This document shows, piece after piece, positions 1 through 8,047 of a stretch of 17,809 nucleotides of DNA; position 1 is the first letter of the stretch, and every line of letters starts with the position of its first letter. The notes beneath the pieces are model-generated. The model was given only the letters and a program-made list of their open reading frames with translations, was not told the origin of the DNA and made no database searches. The translations under genes and the position numbers were made by a program. The DNA is from an uncultured Eubacteriales bacterium (GTDB lineage: Bacteria > Bacillota > Clostridia > Christensenellales > Borkfalkiaceae). The stretch covers positions 1 through 17,809 of the forward strand of contig URHP01000029.1 of NCBI GenBank assembly GCA_900547645.1, written 5' to 3'.

Positions 1-11
1 ATAAGAGACAG
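1..11. other. Nextera adapter remnant (left contig end)
   Basis: The first 11 bases, ATAAGAGACAG, match the end of the Tn5 mosaic-end sequence used in Nextera libraries. Together with the much longer adapter at the right end, this shows the contig was not fully trimmed. These bases are not genomic and should be ignored when deciding how the GT32 gene ends. Confidence 0.9.
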
Positions 12-12
12 T

Positions 13-708
13 TTATGCACAATCCAATAATATAACCGCTTTCCCAAAATCAATTTTGCAAATCTTTTTATCCATCCCCCCCCCGCGTTTGTCGCGCCAT
101 GAACCATCGCAATGATGCCAAGAATAACCTGTATTTTTGTTTGATGAATATCTTTCAAACGTGTCTTTTGTAAAAATAATAAGATCGTTATAAAACTTAT
201 TCCTACCGTTCAATAAAAACCCTTTAACATGATCACAAATATACTTTGTCACATAAACATTGCTTACTGTAAGCCTATGTTCATTTTCAAACATTTGATA
301 AATATAGTTAAGCAAATCCTGATATATAGGACTTCCCTGTTCTGCGCCTATGATGGCCGTCCCGATCAACGCATCAAATATATAGCCAAAAACATTTTTA
401 TAATTTAAAAAAATATCAAAAGGCTTAAATATTTCCACATCAGTATCAACATAGAAGCCTCCAAATCGAACCAAAGCAGTATATCTAACTAAATCAGACA
501 AAAGTCCAAAATGCTTTTTATCTTTATATCCCCATTCGATCATCGAAGTCCATTTTTCATCTGTAATTAATTCTTTGATGTTTGAATCATTCCATTCCAT
601 AAATTGCCAATCCGGCATAACCTCTTTCCAATGTGCAATATACTGCTGGAATGTTGCCGGCATAGTAGACGAACCAATCCAGCAATAGTGAATTATCTTA
701 GGAATCAT
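13..708 (-). CDS. GT32-family glycosyltransferase, C-terminus probably frameshifted
   Basis: This is a 231-residue protein of the GT32 (OCH1/capsular polysaccharide) type, which transfers a sugar from a nucleotide donor at the cytoplasmic face of the membrane. The N-terminus IPKIIHYCWIG is typical. The metal-binding DXD is D88-T-D90 inside GGFYVDTDVEIFKPFD. The late H-x(5)-SW type motif is at about residues 198-204 (WHHCDGSW). The ATG at 708 overlaps the stop of the polymerase gene by 4 nt (ATGA), with GGGAGC six bases upstream, so it is the last visible gene of the polysaccharide operon. Codons 209-211 are a run of nine G. Removing one G replaces the last 20 residues with a basic tail starting WIKRFAKLILGKRLYYW, which looks like a normal GT32 tail and stays open to the contig end. 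The gene as assembled is therefore either a phase-off variant or contains an indel error. The gene is AT-rich. Its sugar specificity cannot be read from the sequence. Confidence 0.85.
   Translation of the reverse strand: MIPKIIHYCWIGSSTMPATFQQYIAHWKEVMPDWQFMEWNDSNIKELITDEKWTSMIEWGYKDKKHFGLLSDLVRYTALVRFGGFYVDTDVEIFKPFDIFLNYKNVFGYIFDALIGTAIIGAEQGSPIYQDLLNYIYQMFENEHRLTVSNVYVTKYICDHVKGFLLNGRNKFYNDLIIFTKDTFERYSSNKNTGYSWHHCDGSWRDKRGGGMDKKICKIDFGKAVILLDCA
76..84 (-). repeat. Nine-base poly-G tract (coding strand) in GT32 gene
   Basis: Nine consecutive C on the plus strand, nine G on the coding strand, encode Gly-Gly-Gly at residues 209-211 in an otherwise AT-rich gene. Such a tract is a classic site of slipped-strand mispairing. 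G9 gives the short tail ending LLDCA. G8 gives an open basic tail running off the contig. G10 gives a stop three codons after the tract (GAT GGA TAA). Confidence 0.85.
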
Positions 709-2018
709 ATATTTGCTCCCATTTTTAAATCAACTTTTTTTTCTTTTAAAATTTTATTTTCAGATGAAACCAAACATTTTTTCGGCCATTTTTCCATTGT
801 AACAGCATAAAAAATAAAGTACCAAATAAATAAATTATATGGTTCCGGAACAGACAAAAACATCAATAACAAAACGGTAACATACGGTAAAGCAAACCGA
901 ACGCCCCCTCCCTTTACTGAACGATATACAATCTGAACCGTAAATACGAGAAATATTATTATACCGATAAGACCGATATTACACAACCATGTAGATAACA
1001 AATCTTTACTGCGACTAGTTCCAAACCCTACTCCAAACGGGTACTGCAAACCAACAATTGCCATTTGACGGAATGATTCATACCTCTCTTGCCCGGAAAA
1101 ACTGTTTAACTGCAACTTTTCCATCAAAGAGACAATGCTCTCGTTGATTTTATCCGACAAAGCTACAATGGCTATAACAGCAAGACAACAACCTACTATA
1201 ACATTTCTCCACACTTTTAAAGGATGTACATTCGTTAAAAAACGAATAAATACCGGAACCATATAAATACATAAACAGACAGTTCCGACCAAAAAAGTAG
1301 AGGACTCGGTCAAGAATCCAATGATTAATGCTACGACTAATATTAAATAATCCCAAAGGTTTTTTCGATTCTGAAAAACGATAATCATAGCAGGGATTAA
1401 ATAATAACAGAGCATCGAAGCCTCAATGCAAGGGCCGTATAACCGTGTCCCCTGTATATTTCCATGGACACTTTGCCTAAATAACATATCAAACGGAAAA
1501 TCAAAAGTGAAGGCAACTATCTGATATAAACATATCAACTCCACGCTTATTAAACCATATTTGAAAGAATTAACCATCCTTATTTTGGCATTTGTTTGCT
1601 TGCTAAAAACAAATAATTCATTTAAAAACAGCAAATCAAACAACAAATAAAACAACTGAGTATAATTTGAAAGCGACCATTTCACCGGAGTGTAGAATCC
1701 CTCTTGATTCATGATCATTAAGCTCGGATTGTTTATAAAAAGCGGGAAAACCGTACTTATTGCGCAATAAACAAAAAACACTCCTGCAAGTCCAAACAAA
1801 CGATAAGAAAACTTTTTACCGCTAAACAAACGTATCAATAAATAAATTATAACAAAATAAAATGAAGGTTGCAAAGAAAAGCCGTAAATATTTAAAACAC
1901 TTGTTCCTGTATATCCTGAGAAAAAAATTGACGCATACAAAAAATAATCTACTCGTCTTTGTAGAACAAAGACAAGAGACAATATTAACACAATTATAGT
2001 AAATATTGTAATTTCCAT
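705..2018 (-). CDS. O-antigen polymerase/ligase-like membrane protein (Wzy type)
   Basis: This is a 437-residue, very hydrophobic protein with roughly ten to twelve predicted membrane segments, beginning ITIFTIIVLILSLVFVL. A long polar stretch in the second half (about residues 300-345) contains SFSGQERYESFRQMAIVGLQYPFGVGFGTS, which resembles the periplasmic-type loop of Wzy/O-antigen ligase proteins (R...G-x-G-x-G pattern). Such proteins polymerise or attach undecaprenyl-linked repeat units at the outer face of the cytoplasmic membrane. It lies between two glycosyltransferase genes on the same strand: 33 nt after the GT4 stop, and overlapping GT32 by 4 nt. The ribosome binding site is weak (AGGG before ATG at 2018). 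The gene is AT-rich like its two neighbours. Whether it acts as polymerase or ligase cannot be told from sequence, as the families are highly divergent. The last ~20 residues are a charged cytoplasmic tail rich in lysine. Confidence 0.8.
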   Translation of the reverse strand: MEITIFTIIVLILSLVFVLQRRVDYFLYASIFFSGYTGTSVLNIYGFSLQPSFYFVIIYLLIRLFSGKKFSYRLFGLAGVFFVYCAISTVFPLFINNPSLMIMNQEGFYTPVKWSLSNYTQLFYLLFDLLFLNELFVFSKQTNAKIRMVNSFKYGLISVELICLYQIVAFTFDFPFDMLFRQSVHGNIQGTRLYGPCIEASMLCYYLIPAMIIVFQNRKNLWDYLILVVALIIGFLTESSTFLVGTVCLCIYMVPVFIRFLTNVHPLKVWRNVIVGCCLAVIAIVALSDKINESIVSLMEKLQLNSFSGQERYESFRQMAIVGLQYPFGVGFGTSRSKDLLSTWLCNIGLIGIIIFLVFTVQIVYRSVKGGGVRFALPYVTVLLLMFLSVPEPYNLFIWYFIFYAVTMEKWPKKCLVSSENKILKEKKVDLKMGANI

Positions 2019-2051
2019 ATACTAAGCCCTGCGTTTTACAACTAACATACT

Positions 2052-3089
2052 TTATCCCATATTTGAAACTTTATGCAATAGTGAATACATTTTTTCCGCA
2101 GATTGCTCCCATGAAAACATTGCAAGCGTATCTTGAAAATCAGATTTATGCGAAATATTCTGTTTTATTAAATAGTCATATTGATAAGGATCAATATAAA
2201 TTACAGAATTTTTAAATATTTCATGCATTACAGGAATATCAGAAACAATAATATTTTCCGCACCGGCAACCATTGCTTCCATAGGCGGAATCCCGAATCC
2301 TTCATAAAAAGAGGGAAATACAAAATATTTGCAATTTTCCATCAAACTTTTTGCCTCAGTATCTTGCAAATATCCCAATAAAACTACATTGGAAGGAATT
2401 GACAAATGTCTCTTAGAAAATATTTTTGTATTAATTCCTCCACCTATTGCAAATTTTTCAGATGGATTTCTTTTTGCAACTTCAAAAATCCATTTTAAAT
2501 TCTTATTTGGTTCCAAACTTCCCAAAGCAAAAATATATTTTCCTTTTTCTAATCGGAATTTTTTTACTGCTTCCAAAGACGTTGGAATATTTGCATAATG
2601 CTGCCACGCGTTATAAATTACATTAATTTTAGATGCATCACAATGATAATATTTTATAATTTCGTCCTTAGAAAATTCCGAAACAGTAATAACTGCTATT
2701 GCCCTCTTTGTTATATTTCGAAACAATATTGAATACCATTTACGGAATTTCCAACTGAAAAATTCTGGATGTGCTTTAATTTTAACATCATGAATGCAAA
2801 CGATTTTTTTTCCAAAGAGTGGTGCCGAATTACATAGATTTAATGAAACGGCATTCTGTTTTTTAACATATCTGGAAAAATCAATCTGTTCCCAGACTAA
2901 TCCTTCATGCTTTCCAAGAATAACAACCTTTATATTCTGAAACGAAGGTATCTTTGTCCCAATTGGCACAGCTATCTCAATATTTAAATTTCCGCAAATT
3001 AAATCTAAATGTGCGACTATTTCTGTAGCATATCTTTGAACACCTGTCATGGATTGATTATAAAATCTTCCATTGATAACAAATTTCAT
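2052..3089 (-). CDS. GT4-family (GT-B fold) glycosyltransferase
   Basis: This 345-residue protein starts MKFVINGRFYNQSMTGVQRY, the N-terminal pattern of retaining GT4 enzymes that recognise the acceptor. The donor-binding half has SLEPNKN at 191-197 and the E-x7-E motif in FYEGFGIPPMEAM (E263 and E271), which binds the nucleotide sugar. It probably adds a hexose, plausibly mannose because GDP-mannose genes lie immediately upstream, to a lipid-linked intermediate at the cytoplasmic face of the membrane. The start at 3089 is only 10 nt beyond the manA stop, with AGGG eight bases upstream. This is the first gene on the AT-rich side of the composition break: codon usage is rich in AAA, ATT and AAT, unlike manA next door. 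The donor sugar is inferred from context only. Confidence 0.88.
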   Translation of the reverse strand: MKFVINGRFYNQSMTGVQRYATEIVAHLDLICGNLNIEIAVPIGTKIPSFQNIKVVILGKHEGLVWEQIDFSRYVKKQNAVSLNLCNSAPLFGKKIVCIHDVKIKAHPEFFSWKFRKWYSILFRNITKRAIAVITVSEFSKDEIIKYYHCDASKINVIYNAWQHYANIPTSLEAVKKFRLEKGKYIFALGSLEPNKNLKWIFEVAKRNPSEKFAIGGGINTKIFSKRHLSIPSNVVLLGYLQDTEAKSLMENCKYFVFPSFYEGFGIPPMEAMVAGAENIIVSDIPVMHEIFKNSVIYIDPYQYDYLIKQNISHKSDFQDTLAMFSWEQSAEKMYSLLHKVSNMG

Positions 3090-3099
3090 AATACTTACC

Positions 3100-4080
3100 C
3101 TACAAATTGACGACCAAAAGCGAGCAGTGGCCGTGAATATGGAGCGGCGCCTGCTGCTTGAGCAGCCACGTATAGCCGACCGCGGAACGTTCCAGCCCCT
3201 CCTGCCGTTCGATCTCGCCTTCGCCGTCCACCACGATCAGAACTTTATACTGCGTGTACGGCGAACGCATGGAAGTGATCTTCAGATCGCCGTCTACCTC
3301 GTACTTCGTCACGGTAAACCAATTGGTTTTGGCGAGCGTCTTTTTGGAAGTCGCGCCGATATGGTACAGACCGCTCTCCTCATCTTTTTCAATTTCCATT
3401 TTGCGGTAATTGAGCACGTCGAGCGCCTTTTTCAAGTTCAGCTCGCGCGGTTTTCCGTCGGCGCCCAACCTGCCGTAGTCATACAGCCGATAGGTGATGT
3501 TGGAAGTCTGCTGGATCTCGCAGATCAGACAGCCCGCGCCGATCGCATGGACGGTCCCGGCGGGAATAAAGAAGGAATCCCCCTTCCGGACGGGGATCTT
3601 GTTGAGGATCTCCTCGATCGACTTCTCCTTGACGCGCCGCGACACCTCTTTCCGGTTTGTATCGCGGTTAAAGCCGACATAGATGAACGCATCCTCTTCC
3701 GCGTCCACGATATACCACATTTCATTCTTGCCGTTATCGTTTTCATGGCGGTGCGCATACGCCTCCGTCGGATGCACCTGAATGGAAAGATTTTCGCGCG
3801 CGTCGATAAATTTGACCATAAACGGAAGGCACTTATGCTCTTCACCGTATGCGCCTGCCCGCTTCCAGCCGATGCTGGAAAAATATTCCGAAAGCGTCTT
3901 TCCGGCGTACTTTCCGTTGGCGATCACGCTCTGTCCGTCGGGATGGGTGGAAAACTCCCAGCTCTCGGCAACGTGCTCCATCTCTCCCGTATCTTTTTTG
4001 AGAAGGTCGCGGATCTTCGTCCCGCCCCAGATATAATCTTTGAACACGGGGATGAGCTTGATCATCTCGTTCTGTGCCAT
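3100..4080 (-). CDS. manA: Mannose-6-phosphate isomerase, class I (zinc)
   Basis: This enzyme interconverts fructose-6-phosphate and mannose-6-phosphate, the entry step to GDP-mannose. The 326-residue form begins MAQNEMIKLIPVFKDYIWGG, typical of Firmicute ManA. The cupin zinc ligands are visible: Q101 and H103 in QVHP, E120 in NEMWY, and H178 in GTVHAIG. The length fits the short bacterial type (about 310-330). The frame is open further upstream (to 4149), but the ATG at 4080 has AGAGGA at a good distance and sits one base after the mutase stop, so the longer start is rejected. It is followed 10 nt later by the AT-rich GT4 gene. It lies in the operon order manC, mutase, manA, so all three GDP-mannose steps are co-transcribed. 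Confidence 0.96.
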   Translation of the reverse strand: MAQNEMIKLIPVFKDYIWGGTKIRDLLKKDTGEMEHVAESWEFSTHPDGQSVIANGKYAGKTLSEYFSSIGWKRAGAYGEEHKCLPFMVKFIDARENLSIQVHPTEAYAHRHENDNGKNEMWYIVDAEEDAFIYVGFNRDTNRKEVSRRVKEKSIEEILNKIPVRKGDSFFIPAGTVHAIGAGCLICEIQQTSNITYRLYDYGRLGADGKPRELNLKKALDVLNYRKMEIEKDEESGLYHIGATSKKTLAKTNWFTVTKYEVDGDLKITSMRSPYTQYKVLIVVDGEGEIERQEGLERSAVGYTWLLKQQAPLHIHGHCSLLVVNL

Positions 4081-4081
4081 A

Positions 4082-5848
4082 TCATTCCTCTGTAAAAATC
4101 TGCAAAAAATCCCGCTTGAGCGTATCCAGCTGCGCATGCGCATCCGCAAGGGACGCGCCCTTTACACCGAAGTAAAACTTGATCTTCGGCTCCGTTCCCG
4201 AAGGACGCACACAGCACCATGCGCCGTCCTCCAACTCAAAATACAGAACGTTGCTCTTCGGAAGTCCCGTTGGCGCCTGCGTCTTTGCCGCAAGATCGTA
4301 CCGGATCCCGCACGCGTAATCGCGCAGCGCGAGAACGCGCCGCGCCCCCACACGTTCCGCCGGGTGTTCGCGCAGGCTGCTCATCATGCGCGCGATCTTC
4401 TCCGCGCCGTCCGCCCCCTGCAGGGTGAGACTTGCAAGGTCTTCCGCATAATAGCCGTACCGTTCATACATAGCGAGCATCGCGTCCCAGAGCGTCTCGC
4501 CGCGGCTTGCATAATAGGCAGCCGCCTCGCACAAGGCAACGACCGCCATCACGGCGTCCTTGTCGCGCGCGTACGTGCCGACAAGACAGCCGTAGCTCTC
4601 CTCAAATCCGAATTCGTAGACGTATGCGCCCTTCGCGCCGTCCGCCTTTCCGCCGTTTGCGGCGCGCGCCGCTTCAAACAATTTGATCTGTTCGCCGATG
4701 TATTTGAATCCCGTCAGCGTCTCGATCACGCTCAGGCCGTATGCTTCCGCCACGGGATGCGCCATGTCCGAGGACACGACGGTGGTGACGAGCGCGCCGT
4801 CCGAAGGGCGCTCCGGCAGCAGCCCCGCCTCCCTGCGGGAAGAAAGTTCATATTCCGCAATGAGCAGACCGCTCATGTTGCCCGTAAAGGAGACGTATTT
4901 CCCCTCCTTCGTCCGGCAATAGACGCCCAGCCTGTCCGCATCCGGATCGGTGGCAAGCACCAGATCGGCATGCTCGCGCTCCGCAAGCGCGAGCGCCAAC
5001 GCAAACGCGCGCTTGTCCTCGGGATTGGGATACTCCACCGTGGGGAAATTTCCGTCCGGTTTTTCCTGTTCGGGGACGACAAAGACGTGCTCGAAGCCGA
5101 GTTCTTTGAGAACGCGCCGCACGGGGACGTTCCCCGTACCGTGCAGGGGCGTATAGACGATCTTCAGCTTCTTCCCCATCTCCCGCACGAGCGCGGGACG
5201 CAGAACAAGGTTTTTCAGCTCCTGCGTATAGGCGTCGTCCACCTCTTTGCCGATGACGGTGAGCAGACCGCGCGCCGCCGCCTCTTCGGGAGAGACGCGC
5301 CTGATCGCCGAATAGTCGGCGACCGCGCCGATGGCGGAGATGATCCACCCGTCGTAGGGCGGGACGATCTGTCCGCCGTCGCTCCAATAGACTTTATATC
5401 CGTTGTATGCGGGGGGATTGTGGCTCGCCGTAATGACGATCCCCGCCGTAGCGCGAAGATAGCGCACCGCAAAGGAAAGCTCGGGCGTCGGGCGCAGCGC
5501 ATCAAACAGATACGCCTTTACGCCGTTCGCCGCAAGGATACATGCGGAATCGAGCGCAAATTCCCGGGACATTCTTCTGCTGTCATAGGCGATGACGACG
5601 CTTCCATCCGCCGTCTGCGTACGGATGAAATCGGCAAGCCCCTGCGTCGCCTTACCGACGGTATAGACGTTCATGCGGTTGGTCCCTGCACCGATGACGC
5701 CGCGCAGCCCGCCCGTTCCGAAGGAAAGTTCGCGGTAAAACGCGTCCTTTTTCTCCGCATCGGACATCGCCGCCGCTTCGGCGCGCGTCTGCCCGTCAAA
5801 GACGGGATCGGAACACCATCTGCTCCATTCGGAAAGCCAGTCGTTCAC
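4082..5848 (-). CDS. Alpha-D-phosphohexomutase, PgcA type (phosphoglucomutase/phosphomannomutase)
   Basis: This 588-residue enzyme moves phosphate between C6 and C1 of a hexose. Context (between manC and manA) argues that mannose-6-P to mannose-1-P is at least one of its jobs, while the sequence type resembles long Firmicute PgcA phosphoglucomutases. Four motifs appear in order: ELSFGTGGLRG near residue 40; the catalytic serine loop TASHNP (S142, H143); the magnesium loop DPDADR at 301-306; the sugar-binding loop GFEESYG at about 414-420; and the phosphate-binding RPSGTEPK at about 548-555. The start is taken as GTG at 5848, which overlaps the manC stop (GTGA) and has GGAGGA nine bases upstream. 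A longer open frame to 5923 runs through the manC 3' end without a plausible site. Substrate preference (glucose or mannose) remains open. Confidence 0.92.
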   Translation of the reverse strand: MNDWLSEWSRWCSDPVFDGQTRAEAAAMSDAEKKDAFYRELSFGTGGLRGVIGAGTNRMNVYTVGKATQGLADFIRTQTADGSVVIAYDSRRMSREFALDSACILAANGVKAYLFDALRPTPELSFAVRYLRATAGIVITASHNPPAYNGYKVYWSDGGQIVPPYDGWIISAIGAVADYSAIRRVSPEEAAARGLLTVIGKEVDDAYTQELKNLVLRPALVREMGKKLKIVYTPLHGTGNVPVRRVLKELGFEHVFVVPEQEKPDGNFPTVEYPNPEDKRAFALALALAEREHADLVLATDPDADRLGVYCRTKEGKYVSFTGNMSGLLIAEYELSSRREAGLLPERPSDGALVTTVVSSDMAHPVAEAYGLSVIETLTGFKYIGEQIKLFEAARAANGGKADGAKGAYVYEFGFEESYGCLVGTYARDKDAVMAVVALCEAAAYYASRGETLWDAMLAMYERYGYYAEDLASLTLQGADGAEKIARMMSSLREHPAERVGARRVLALRDYACGIRYDLAAKTQAPTGLPKSNVLYFELEDGAWCCVRPSGTEPKIKFYFGVKGASLADAHAQLDTLKRDFLQIFTEE

Positions 5849-6912
5849 AGCAGGTCCTCCTTCCCTTCCGCCTTGAGTTCTTCCACGATCTTTTTGACGT
5901 CCTGCGCCTTGGATTTGGGGCATACCAAAATCGCGTCGGGCGTCTCCACGATGATGAGATCGGTCACGTCCACGGCGGCGATCATTTTGCCGCTCGAATA
6001 GATAACGGTATTTTTGGTATCCACATTGACGGCATTGCCGACGACCACGTTCCCGCTCTCGTCCTGCGGATGGAGCGCGCCGAGCATATCCCAGCTGCCG
6101 ACGTCATTCCAGCCGAATTCTCCGGGCACGACGAGAATATCCTTGCTGCGCTCCATGATGCCGTAATCGATGGAAACGGAGGGCAGTTCGGGATAGACCT
6201 CTTCCAATACGCGCTGTTCCTCTTTTTTCCCGAACGAAGCGGAGATCTTGGTCAGCTGCGCATAGAGTTCGGGCAGCAGGCGCTTGAATTTTTTTAAAAT
6301 AACGGAAGCCTTCCAGACAAACATGCCGCTGTTCCAGACATAACAGCCGCTGTTCAGATACTCCTCCGCCTTTTTACGGGTGGGTTTTTCCACAAATTTC
6401 AGGACGGGCTTGACAGCGTTTTCCGTCTCCCGATAGCGGATATACCCGTACCCTGTCGCGGGGAATGTGGGCGTAATGCCGATGGTGACGAGCTTGTTCG
6501 TATCCGCCGCAGCGCTGACCGCCGTCTGAAGAATGCCGCCGAACGCCTCTTCATCCTTGATATACGCGTCCGAAGGCGTAATGACAAGGATCCCGTCCCC
6601 GCGGTCATGAACGATCTTCAAAGCGGCGTAGCCGATGCATGCAGCAGTATTGCGCGCACACGGTTCGGAGAGAATGCGCTCTTCCCCGACGCGCCCCTGC
6701 GTCACTTCCCGCATCTTGTCCGCCTGTTCGCAGTTTGTGACGATATAAATATCTTCATACGCGGCGACTTTCGTCAGGCGGTCGATCGCTTCGTTGACCA
6801 TGATCTCTTTGCCGCTCAGATTCAAAAGCTGTTTGGGCGTTCCCTTGCGCGAAAGCGGCCAGAAGCGCGTTCCGCCGCCGCCCGCCATGATGATTCCGTA
6901 AACTTTTTCCAT
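5845..6912 (-). CDS. manC: Mannose-1-phosphate guanylyltransferase
   Basis: This enzyme makes GDP-mannose from mannose-1-phosphate and GTP in the cytoplasm. The N-terminal nucleotide-binding signature MAGGGGTRFWPLSRKGTPKQ is at residues 9-28, and FVEKPTRK lies in the middle. The motif RNTAACIGYAAL and the late segment FGWNDVGSWDML are also typical of this family. At 355 residues it is the short, single-domain form and lacks the cupin isomerase domain fused in Gram-negative ManC/AlgA, consistent with a separate manA two genes downstream. ATG at 6912 has GGAG nine bases upstream and starts 3 nt after the preceding GT4 stop. The stop overlaps the mutase GTG by 4 nt. Confidence 0.95.
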   Translation of the reverse strand: MEKVYGIIMAGGGGTRFWPLSRKGTPKQLLNLSGKEIMVNEAIDRLTKVAAYEDIYIVTNCEQADKMREVTQGRVGEERILSEPCARNTAACIGYAALKIVHDRGDGILVITPSDAYIKDEEAFGGILQTAVSAAADTNKLVTIGITPTFPATGYGYIRYRETENAVKPVLKFVEKPTRKKAEEYLNSGCYVWNSGMFVWKASVILKKFKRLLPELYAQLTKISASFGKKEEQRVLEEVYPELPSVSIDYGIMERSKDILVVPGEFGWNDVGSWDMLGALHPQDESGNVVVGNAVNVDTKNTVIYSSGKMIAAVDVTDLIIVETPDAILVCPKSKAQDVKKIVEELKAEGKEDLL

Positions 6913-6915
6913 GCG

Positions 6916-8043
6916 TTATAGCTCCGCGATCATACGGTTTACGTTGTCTGCAAACCGTTCATACGTAAAATTTTCTTCCGCGCGCGCCTTTGCCGCCGCG
7001 CCCATGCGCGCGCGCAGCGCGTCGTCCTCTGCAAGGCGGCGGATCGCCGCGGCGTACGCTCCGACGTCGCGGTTCGGGCACTCAATGCCCGTCACGCCGT
7101 CCAAAGAGACATAGTTGACGCCCGATCCCTCGATCGTGAACGTCACGGCAGGCTTTCCGAATGCCATTGCCTCCGCCAGCGCGATCCCGAACGCCTCGTT
7201 CTTCGTGATCGAAGGGAAACAGAAAATATCGCATGCCGCAAGCCATGCCCTGAGTTCGTCATCCGGGATCCGCCCGAGGAAACAGACCTTTCCGTCCCCT
7301 TTTGCGAGCTCTTTGAGCTGCTCCGTCAGCGGTCCGGTCCCGCCGATCGCGACAACGATCCCCTCGTCCAGCATTTTAGCGGCACGCACCAGATATTCCA
7401 TCCCCTTATAGGGGACATGCCGCCCCATCGCAAAACAGATGGTTTTCCCCTCATGTTCCCTGCGGATCGATCGGGCGCGCGCCAGCACCGCATCATCCGC
7501 GCCGATGCGCTCATCGTTCGCACAACAGGGAATGACGGTGCATTTTTCCCGTACGGACGAAAGGTGCGCGCTGCCGTCGATATAATTGGGACTTGTGGCG
7601 ACCACTTTCGCCGCGCGGCGCAGCAGCCACTTTGTCTGCCCTTCGAACAATTTCCCGAGCAGTTTCTGCCGCGTGATATCGAGATGCCACCAGACCACCA
7701 GCCTGCAGGCAGGATACCTCTTCAGCAGCTTTTTCAGATAATGCGCGCCAAACGGATTGGGGAAATGGAAAATTACGAGATCGGGCTGAAATTCCCGAAA
7801 CGTCTTTTTCAGCAGTTTTCCGTATGAAAAGGAGAGCGACTGCGAAGCCACCTTAGCGAAACATCCCGCGCGGACGATCTCCACGCCGTCTACGCTGTCG
7901 GCATTGTCTCCTTTCTCATGATTGAAGCAAAAAACTTTCTGTTCCGCGCCGGAAGCAGAGAGTGCGGCGGCGCAGTCGCGCGCGACCTGTTCCACCCCGC
8001 CGATATGCGGATAAAAATAGTTACTGATCTGAAGGATTTTCAT
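6916..8043 (-). CDS. GT4-family glycosyltransferase (possible mannosyltransferase)
   Basis: This 375-residue GT-B enzyme starts MKILQISNYFYPHIGGVEQVARDCAAAL, the glycine-rich N-terminal loop of GT4 proteins. The donor domain has GRHVPYKG at 207-214 (R208 and K213 would contact the diphosphate) and the E-x7-E motif in EAFGIALAEAM (E283 and E291). It is the second gene of the operon, directly after the priming transferase and directly before manC, so it probably adds the second sugar to the undecaprenyl-linked primer, plausibly from GDP-mannose. The gene is GC-rich like manC, unlike the other GT4 gene at the left end. The ribosome binding site is weak, and the 4-nt gap to the previous stop suggests translational coupling. 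Confidence 0.9.
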   Translation of the reverse strand: MKILQISNYFYPHIGGVEQVARDCAAALSASGAEQKVFCFNHEKGDNADSVDGVEIVRAGCFAKVASQSLSFSYGKLLKKTFREFQPDLVIFHFPNPFGAHYLKKLLKRYPACRLVVWWHLDITRQKLLGKLFEGQTKWLLRRAAKVVATSPNYIDGSAHLSSVREKCTVIPCCANDERIGADDAVLARARSIRREHEGKTICFAMGRHVPYKGMEYLVRAAKMLDEGIVVAIGGTGPLTEQLKELAKGDGKVCFLGRIPDDELRAWLAACDIFCFPSITKNEAFGIALAEAMAFGKPAVTFTIEGSGVNYVSLDGVTGIECPNRDVGAYAAAIRRLAEDDALRARMGAAAKARAEENFTYERFADNVNRMIAEL

Positions 8044-8047
8044 GATG

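Noticed and set aside
3073..4095. Plus-strand open frame opposite manA
   Set aside because: Antisense shadow of a gene with all zinc ligands present.
4040..6001. Long plus-strand open frame (653 codons) opposite the mutase gene
   Set aside because: It is antisense to a clearly recognisable enzyme. It is arginine-rich with no domain features and no ribosome binding site. Long antisense frames are expected from GC-rich codon bias.
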